Assembly (NCBI GenBank): GCA_030836605.1
Contig: JAUPMC010000087.1
Span: 1-21,656, forward strand
Direction of reading: 5' to 3'
DNA: 21,656 nucleotides
Source of the DNA: Thermoplasmatota archaeon
Lineage (GTDB): Archaea; Thermoplasmatota; Thermoplasmata; UBA10834
This document shows positions 13,938-19,288 of this stretch, piece after piece (within the stretch, counting starts at the first letter, position 1; every line of letters starts with the position of its first letter). The notes beneath the pieces were generated by a model that worked only from the letters and a program-made list of their open reading frames with translations, made no database searches and was not told where the DNA came from. Both the position numbers and the translations under genes were made by a program.

Positions 13938-14880
13938 GAAGGCGTTCAGGTCGGGCGCCGGGAAGAGCCCAGGGGGGCGCACGACAGAGGAACTCCTCAA
14001 GGACGGCGTGGTCGTCATCGACAAGCCGTCGGGCCCGACATCCCACCAGGTGACCACCTGGGCCAAGGACATACTCGGCGCGGACAAGGCGGCCCACGGG
14101 GGCACGCTCGACCCGCGCGTGACCGGCGTCCTGCCAGTCGGCTTCGGGACCTCCGTCCGGGCGATGGACGTGCTCCACTACGGCACGAAGGCGTATGTCG
14201 GGGTCATGAGGATGCACGGGAACGTGGACCGGAGGCGCCTCGACTCGGTCGTCTCGGAGTTCACGGACGAGATATTCCAGACGCCGCCCATGCGCTCCGC
14301 GGTCAAGCGCGAGCAGAGGACCAGGCGGGTGCATCAGCTGAGGGTGCTCGAGGTCTCCGGGAGGGACGTGCTGTTCGATGTCGAGTGCGACGCGGGCACG
14401 TACATCAGGAGCCTCGCGGTGGACATGGGAGACGCGCTGGCCGCGGGCGCGCACCTGCAGGACCTCAGGAGGACCAGGGCCGGAGCGCTCACGGAGGCCG
14501 ACGCCGTCCAGCTCCACGACCTCAAGGACGCCATGGAGGCGCACAGGAAGGGCGACAGCTCGGCCATATCCAAGATGCTGAGGCCCATGGAGGTGCTCAT
14601 GTCGCAGGTGCCCAAGGTCGAGATAAAGGACTCGACCGTGGACGCGGTCTGCCACGGCGCCAACGTGGCCATGCCCGGGATAGTCACGCTCGACGAGGAC
14701 ATACGCAGGGGCGGCCTCGTCGTGATCATGACGCTTAGCGGGGAGGGCGTCGGCCTCGGCCACGCCCTCATGGACGCGGACGAGATCATGAAGCGCGCGG
14801 AGGGGTTCGCGATAGACGTGTCCAGGGTGTTCATGCCGCCGGGGACCTACGCGAAGGGCTGGACCACCTCGGACGAGTGA
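13912..14880 (+). CDS. cbf5: tRNA/rRNA pseudouridine synthase Cbf5 (archaeal dyskerin/TruB family)
   Basis: Encodes 322 residues, typical of archaeal Cbf5. The catalytic motif GGTLDPRVTGVLPV contains the active aspartate D67, preceded by VVVIDKPSGPTSHQVTTW. The TruB fold continues through TPPMRSAVKREQRTRRVHQLRVLE and CDAGTYIRSLAVDMG. The C-terminal 85 residues form a PUA domain (KVEIKDSTVDAVCHGANVAMPGI to the end). Cbf5 is the catalytic subunit of H/ACA RNPs that convert uridine to pseudouridine in rRNA, and it also acts on tRNA. The ATG overlaps the cmk end by 26 bases and has GGAGG at 13903-13907. No L34e or L14e gene separates it from cmk. Its stop is one base from the stop of the convergent gene. 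Confidence 0.95.
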   Translation: MTKTLVKAKKAFRSGAGKSPGGRTTEELLKDGVVVIDKPSGPTSHQVTTWAKDILGADKAAHGGTLDPRVTGVLPVGFGTSVRAMDVLHYGTKAYVGVMRMHGNVDRRRLDSVVSEFTDEIFQTPPMRSAVKREQRTRRVHQLRVLEVSGRDVLFDVECDAGTYIRSLAVDMGDALAAGAHLQDLRRTRAGALTEADAVQLHDLKDAMEAHRKGDSSAISKMLRPMEVLMSQVPKVEIKDSTVDAVCHGANVAMPGIVTLDEDIRRGGLVVIMTLSGEGVGLGHALMDADEIMKRAEGFAIDVSRVFMPPGTYAKGWTTSDE

Positions 14881-14881
14881 G

Positions 14882-15844
14882 TCAGCAGAACTGGTCCATC
14901 GTCCCCTGCTTGGCCACGAGAGGCCTGGCGTCCACGCCCAGCTCCTTCCTGACGGACGCCGCGAACGCCTTGTCGAACCCGTGCGTCGTGTACACGATGT
15001 CGGGCGAGCACTTCTCCACGAACCGCATCAGCTCGTCGTACCCGCAGTGGTCCGAGAGCGGGAACCCCTCGTCCAGGGACGACGAGTACGAGAAGCTCCT
15101 GTCGAGCGCCCAGCCGGAGAACGCCGCGGTCTTCGCGCCCGCCCTCCGCATGCGCTCGACCCTCTCCCTGTCCTTCCCCATCCCCGAGGTGATGTACACC
15201 ACCGGGCCCTCCTCGCCGCGCTCGTCGAGCTCCTCCGTGCCCAGCCCGTACCCGTGCCTTCCCAGGACCCTGTTGTTCTCAGCGATGGACGGATGCAGCC
15301 GCAGGGGCAGGTCCCGGAAGGCGATGGAGAGCTCCTGGGACTTGCCCAGGGGATACGCGAACAGGACCGCGGAGGTCCCGTGGGCCACCAGGTCCTCGAG
15401 CCAGTCGCGGGCCGCCCCGAGGACCTCCTCGTGGTCAGGGAAGACGTAGCGCGGCCTGCCGTAAGTGGCCTCGATTATCAGGGAGCCGCACTTGACCGGC
15501 TCGGCCGGGCCGACGTGCGCCTTCTTCCGGGTGCAGAAGTCCCCCGTGTAGAGCACGGGCCGGTCCCCGGACACCAGGAACATGTTCGAGCCGGGTATGT
15601 GGCCGGCGTCCAGGCACCGCACGCGCGGGTCATCGACCCTCTCGGTCTCCTTCCCCCGACGCACCTTCACGAGGTCCCTCGTGACATCAGAGCACAACAC
15701 CCCGAGCGTGCGGAAGGACGACGGTATGTGGTCCGAGTGCGCGTGCGAGATCATGTTGAGGTCGCCGGCCACGGTCCTCCTCGGGTCGAACCTGAACCTG
15801 CGGCCGTCCATCTCGAGCAGGATGCCGTTGCCTAGACGAATCAA
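14882..15844 (-). CDS. Metallo-beta-lactamase / beta-CASP nuclease-like protein (RNA-processing exonuclease family)
   Basis: Encodes 320 residues. The metal-binding set of the fold is visible: D20 region, H34-A-H36-S-D38-H39 (HxHxDH), H82 in LDAGHIPGS and D102 in YTGDF. Beta-CASP-like marks follow: the acidic E125 in IIEATYG, FAYPLGKSQEL near 162-171, and FPLSDHCGYDEL with H266. The family includes archaeal CPSF-like nucleases, SNM1/Artemis and predicted mRNA-processing exonucleases. This short version lacks KH domains, so it is not the long aCPSF1. The substrate is unknown. The start is a TTG (15842-15844) with GGAG about eight bases upstream; the next ATG would be at residue 12. It lies 45 bases downstream of the coiled-coil gene on the same strand and may share its transcript. 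Confidence 0.85.
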   Translation of the reverse strand: MIRLGNGILLEMDGRRFRFDPRRTVAGDLNMISHAHSDHIPSSFRTLGVLCSDVTRDLVKVRRGKETERVDDPRVRCLDAGHIPGSNMFLVSGDRPVLYTGDFCTRKKAHVGPAEPVKCGSLIIEATYGRPRYVFPDHEEVLGAARDWLEDLVAHGTSAVLFAYPLGKSQELSIAFRDLPLRLHPSIAENNRVLGRHGYGLGTEELDERGEEGPVVYITSGMGKDRERVERMRRAGAKTAAFSGWALDRSFSYSSSLDEGFPLSDHCGYDELMRFVEKCSPDIVYTTHGFDKAFAASVRKELGVDARPLVAKQGTMDQFC

Positions 15845-15889
15845 GGGACACGCTCCGGACGGCGCTCGGACCGGCGTCGGGGTATTTGA

Positions 15890-18748
15890 CTATCGTATCC
15901 GCTCGAGCGAAAATGCTCCGATCATGAGCGACTTGTTCGTGTGCCTGTAGTCGACCCAGTTCCTCGTCTGCGCGTCGCAGACCCCTTCCACGCTCAGGAG
16001 CGTCTTCTGCTTCTCGGTCTTGAAGTGCACCGCCCCGGTCATCTGCGCCTGGATGGAGCCCAGCTGCTGGTCCGTGTGCATGCCCCTCTCGACCGCGTAG
16101 ACGGCCACCGAATGCGCCTGCCGCACCTTGCTCGAGAGCTCCTGCACGAACTGGACGGTCTTCTTCTCGTCCGCGCTCGTGATGCTCATCGAGAGCGACA
16201 GGTACGCCAGCCTGAAGTACTTCCGCCCGCTGGCCAGCACGGTCTTGATGGTCGCGTCCAGGGCCTTCGTGATGCCCGCGAAGTCGTCCGCGGACCTGAC
16301 CCTCGTCGAGTTCCGCCTCGGGGCGGAGTCCTGGGACAGCCCTGAGGCGTCTATCCAGTGTACGAGGCCCAGCTGCTCGAACTCCATGAACGTTGGCATT
16401 ATCGGGGCCATGTCCCCGGCGATCTCGTGCGGCGGACGTGATGTCGTGATGATGACCGCGGGCACGCCCTTCTTGAGCCCCTCGGCTATGAGCAGGAGCA
16501 TCGCGGTCTCCTTCCCGATGAACGGCGGCCCGACGAACAGCACGTTCGACGAGAACGGCATGCCGCCCAGGAGCAGGTCGTCCAGGCGCTCGATCCCGGT
16601 CTTCACCTTCTCCTCGGCCACCTCGGTCTCCACATCGGTCTCCATCTCGTCCAGGTCCTTCCTCAGGTGCGCCTGCAGAGCGTGCTCCCGCTGCTCGAGC
16701 TCCTTCTCGCGCTGGTAGAGCCTGGACTTCATCTCCTGCTCCTTCTCGCGCAGGTGCCTCTCCCTCAGCTCGATGGCCTTGTACGATGTGTCAGGCTCCG
16801 GCTCTGGCTCGTGCCTAATCTTCTCCACCTCGTCCACGGTGTAGAGCGTCTCCCGTTCCATGGACTCCAGCTCCGCCTGCCTCAAGGCGACCTTGGCCTC
16901 CTCGGCCTTCAGGTCCTTCTCCTTCTCGAGCAGCATCCTCAGCTTCGAGTTCATCTGGTCCTGCTCGGCCTTGAGCCTCTTCTCGAGCTCCTTGGCGCTC
17001 TCCTCGCGCCTGGCGAGGGCGGCCGCCTTGCGCTCGACATCCTGTTCCTTGGTCGTCATGCCGGCCATCTTCGCCCTGGTGGCCTCCGTGAGCGACATGT
17101 ACTGCTTCTCCCTGTCGCTGACCGCGGACTTCACGCGCTCCGCGTCCGCGAGCTGGTCGTTCAGGCTCGAGAGGGCGTTCTTCAGCTCGGCCTCCTTGCC
17201 GGCGAGCGCCTTCTCGCGTGTCAGGACGTCGGCCTCCTTGTCCACGAGCTCGTTCATCTGCTTGTCCGAGCGCTCGATCAGCCTCTGGGCGCGCTCGGAG
17301 GCCTTCCTCAGCTCATCCTCCCTCGCCTTCAGGGCTATCTCCTTGCTGTACATGGCCTCCTGCTTCATCAGGAGCTGCTGCTCGAGCGTCTTCACGGTCG
17401 TCTTCTCAGCGACGACCTTCCCCAGCTGCTGCTTCGCGGCCAGGAGCTCGATGCCCTTCAGGTCGACCGAGCCCTCCCTGATGCTGACCTGCTTCTCCCT
17501 CTCAGAGAGCTCCTTCTGGAGCACCTGGAGCTCCTTGTCCCAGGCGTTGAGCTCGACCTCGGAGGCCTCCAGCTCGGCGGCCTTGTTCGCGGCCTCGCGC
17601 TGCTTCGCCTGGGCGTCGAGGATCAGCTTGCTCAGCTCGCCCTCCCTGGAGGCGAACTTCTGCTCCTTCGTGGCCAACACCTTGGACGACTTCTCGAGCT
17701 GCTTGCCCTGTATGTCCAGGTCTGCCTGTGTGAGCCTCATCGTGTCGAGCTTCGCCTCGATGTCGGCCTCCTTCTTTGCGAGCCCCTCCTCCTCCCTGCG
17801 GGCGTTGTCGACCCGGAGCTCGGCCTCGGCCTCCATCTTCTCGATCTGCCTCTTCGCCTCGTCTATCGAGGCCATCTCCTCGGTCAACCGCTTCTCGTAG
17901 GCCTCGAGGTCCGACTCCCTGGAACGCATCGCGTCCTCGCGGTACTCGAGCGCCTCCTTGCGCTTGTCCACTTCCTCCAAGAGCACCTTGAGCTTGCCGT
18001 CGCTGGCCTTGAGGACCTCCCTCTCCTGGACGGACGTCGTACTCGATATGATGTGCAGCATCGAGCCGCTCAGCTGCATCGCGACCGCGCTGCCCAGGTA
18101 CGCCATGGGCAGGATGCTGGCGAGCTCGATGTCAGTGAACTGTACGATGATCGGGAATGTCAGTAGCGCGGGCGGGAACACGGCGCTCGCGATGCTCACG
18201 ACCTTCCTCCTGCCGTGGCCCTCCCAGGCCATGGCGAGCGATATGAAGGTCAGGCTCATGCCTAGGAGCGACATCGGGTAGAGCCAGTCCGGCCTGCCGA
18301 ACTCGACGTACCCGCCCTCGTCGAGGGCGATGAGCGTGATGAAGATTGCGGGCACGGCCACCGCGATGAAGCTGACCACGAAGTGCGCGTCGCTCCTGTC
18401 CGCGAAGTACGGCTCCCACTTGAAGGCCAGCGCCAGGACCGCCACGGCCAGGCTGGCCGCGAGGGGCACGATCCATTTGAGGACGGTGACATATTCCGGG
18501 GCCGTCAGGAGATAGTCCCAGTTCTGGAGTAGGTAGACGAGGACCGCTGTCGCGGCCAGCGCGAGGCCCGACGCGATGCTGAGGCCGTGGGCGAGCCGAC
18601 CCATCCGGAGCTGCAACATGGCCGCCTTCCTCGACCTGGAGACCTCGGCCGCCTCGATGTCCTCGGGATATGCTACGCGCGAGCTCGAGGGCTTCTTGGG
18701 CTTCGAGGGGGGCTTCGACATGCTAGAAGTTTTCGATTTAGCGGACAT
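15890..18748 (-). CDS. Membrane-anchored coiled-coil protein with C-terminal degenerate KaiC/RecA-like domain
   Basis: Encodes 952 residues. A Ser/Lys/Pro-rich start (about 1-25) is followed by six likely membrane helices near 53-75, 89-108, 123-142, 156-174, 183-203 and 210-235. A continuous charged coiled coil of about 470 residues follows (about 239-705), built of Glu/Lys/Ala/Leu-rich units such as REKELEQREHALQ. The last 238 residues (from about 715) resemble KaiC/RAD55-like ATPases: VKTGIERLDDLLLGGMPFSS, P-loop GPPFIGKET at 740-748, VPAVIITTSRPPHEI. The usual Walker B aspartate is not seen (LAYLSLSMSI at about 847-856), and the usual acidic pair after the second strand is replaced by TSRPP. 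Function is unknown. ATG 18748 has GGAG nine bases upstream; ATG 18772 would add eight residues and has no clear site. Confidence 0.85.
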   Translation of the reverse strand: MSAKSKTSSMSKPPSKPKKPSSSRVAYPEDIEAAEVSRSRKAAMLQLRMGRLAHGLSIASGLALAATAVLVYLLQNWDYLLTAPEYVTVLKWIVPLAASLAVAVLALAFKWEPYFADRSDAHFVVSFIAVAVPAIFITLIALDEGGYVEFGRPDWLYPMSLLGMSLTFISLAMAWEGHGRRKVVSIASAVFPPALLTFPIIVQFTDIELASILPMAYLGSAVAMQLSGSMLHIISSTTSVQEREVLKASDGKLKVLLEEVDKRKEALEYREDAMRSRESDLEAYEKRLTEEMASIDEAKRQIEKMEAEAELRVDNARREEEGLAKKEADIEAKLDTMRLTQADLDIQGKQLEKSSKVLATKEQKFASREGELSKLILDAQAKQREAANKAAELEASEVELNAWDKELQVLQKELSEREKQVSIREGSVDLKGIELLAAKQQLGKVVAEKTTVKTLEQQLLMKQEAMYSKEIALKAREDELRKASERAQRLIERSDKQMNELVDKEADVLTREKALAGKEAELKNALSSLNDQLADAERVKSAVSDREKQYMSLTEATRAKMAGMTTKEQDVERKAAALARREESAKELEKRLKAEQDQMNSKLRMLLEKEKDLKAEEAKVALRQAELESMERETLYTVDEVEKIRHEPEPEPDTSYKAIELRERHLREKEQEMKSRLYQREKELEQREHALQAHLRKDLDEMETDVETEVAEEKVKTGIERLDDLLLGGMPFSSNVLFVGPPFIGKETAMLLLIAEGLKKGVPAVIITTSRPPHEIAGDMAPIMPTFMEFEQLGLVHWIDASGLSQDSAPRRNSTRVRSADDFAGITKALDATIKTVLASGRKYFRLAYLSLSMSITSADEKKTVQFVQELSSKVRQAHSVAVYAVERGMHTDQQLGSIQAQMTGAVHFKTEKQKTLLSVEGVCDAQTRNWVDYRHTNKSLMIGAFSLERIR

Positions 18749-18816
18749 GCTCTCGGACTCCAAATGAGGCATTCATACCCAGGGCTTTCGAACGCGGATT
18801 TGAAGAGCATAGTATG

Positions 18817-18828
18817 GATACTTAAACA
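18817..18828 (-). promoter_or_regulatory. Likely archaeal TATA box for the coiled-coil/KaiC-like gene
   Basis: On the minus strand the sequence reads GTTTAAGTATCC, close to the archaeal TTTAWATA-type TATA element. It is the only clear match just upstream of the gene. A start of transcription about 25 bases further would fall near 18797, leaving a leader of roughly 25 bases to ATG 18772 or 49 to ATG 18748. The second fits a Shine-Dalgarno-led start. Confidence 0.5.
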
Positions 18829-18885
18829 TTGGTTCATGGTTCGCGTCCCAGCACAAATTCTCTGGCGCCCCCCTGACGGGGCACG

Positions 18886-18919
18886 GCACATTAATATCTG
18901 ATACCGCATTAAAATGTGC
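18886..18919. repeat. Inverted repeat with AT-rich centre
   Basis: GCACATT at 18886-18892 is repeated in inverse orientation as AATGTGC at 18913-18919, with a 20-base AT-rich spacer that contains TTAATAT and CATTAAAA. The layout suits either a dimeric regulator's operator or a weak RNA hairpin. It lies about 60 bases upstream of the minus-strand TATA box, so it might regulate the coiled-coil gene or an unknown plus-strand transcript. Confidence 0.4.
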
Positions 18920-19002
18920 GAGGGCCCGATTTCAACCCGAAATTTACCCCCAATCAAAACTGGGAGCTATAATCTTCAAGACCAGACGTAAGGCTGCGTC
19001 AA

Positions 19003-19176
19003 ATGGATTTCTTACCGGTGAATAACGAACCAGATGCGGGAGACAGAAGTGGGCGCGCTCCGGGTGAGCATTCCGACCCCGGGGGCGGTCCAATCGCCCT
19101 CACTGAGTCTCCTGCGACGGGCGCGAGCCATTTCATCCTACTTGCACTAGAATCGGGCAGATTGCTGGCTATTTGA
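19003..19176 (+). CDS. Doubtful small ORF, 57 residues, no recognised family
   Basis: An ATG at 19003 opens 57 codons ending in TGA at 19174-19176. The product is Gly/Pro/Asp-rich in the middle and hydrophobic at the end (HFILLALESGRLLAI). A TATA-like CTATAATC lies about 30 bases upstream (18967-18974), which would suit a nearly leaderless transcript. Against it: no Shine-Dalgarno site, no recognised motif, and mixed codon use (CGC and AGA rather than the local AGG preference). I list it only as a possibility. Confidence 0.2.
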   Translation: MDFLPVNNEPDAGDRSGRAPGEHSDPGGGPIALTESPATGASHFILLALESGRLLAI

Positions 19177-19207
19177 AGATAGCAGTTGCGAAAGTATCGT
19201 GCAAACG

Positions 19208-19216
19208 CTTAAGAAA
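19208..19216 (+). promoter_or_regulatory. Possible TATA box for the P-type ATPase gene
   Basis: CTTAAGAAA is a moderate match to the archaeal TATA element. Transcription would start about 25 bases downstream, near 19238-19240, a few bases before the ATG at 19243. If correct, the mRNA would be close to leaderless at that ATG, which however is not in the ATPase frame, and a GTG start at 19199 would be excluded. Confidence 0.35.
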
Positions 19217-19288
19217 CCCCCGAGTTCATCATCGCCTCAATCATGGAAGGGCGCGTTAGTATCCCACGCCCGCGGGAATGGGATCGAG

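Larger units (their letters stand above)
18749..19288. other. Non-coding, AT-richer gap between divergent genes
   Basis: This stretch of about 540 bases separates the minus-strand coiled-coil gene from the plus-strand P-type ATPase. It is visibly richer in A+T than the surrounding genes. It holds a TATA-like element for each flanking gene, a 7-bp inverted repeat (18886-18919), a further TATA-like CTATAATC at 18967-18974 and one doubtful 57-codon ORF. I see no tRNA, rRNA, insertion sequence or CRISPR repeats. The edges are set by the starts I chose, so short coding ends could reach into it. Confidence 0.6.

Noticed and set aside
17000..18000. Possible DNA-level tandem repeat across the coiled-coil segment
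   Set aside because: The regularity comes from degenerate Glu/Lys/Leu heptads; I saw no exact repeated DNA unit.
16667..18166. Plus-strand frames of 499 and 346 codons opposite the coiled-coil gene
   Set aside because: Leu- or Ser-rich mirror of the Glu/Lys heptads on the other strand; the minus-strand frame has coherent domains.
18673..18957. Minus-strand 94-codon frame reaching into the gap upstream of the coiled-coil gene
   Set aside because: It overlaps that gene's N-terminus in another frame, spans its TATA box, and has no motif.
18749..19288. tRNA, CRISPR array, insertion sequence or attachment site in the large gap
   Set aside because: I found no cloverleaf-like arrangement, no regularly spaced repeats and no terminal inverted repeats or transposase.
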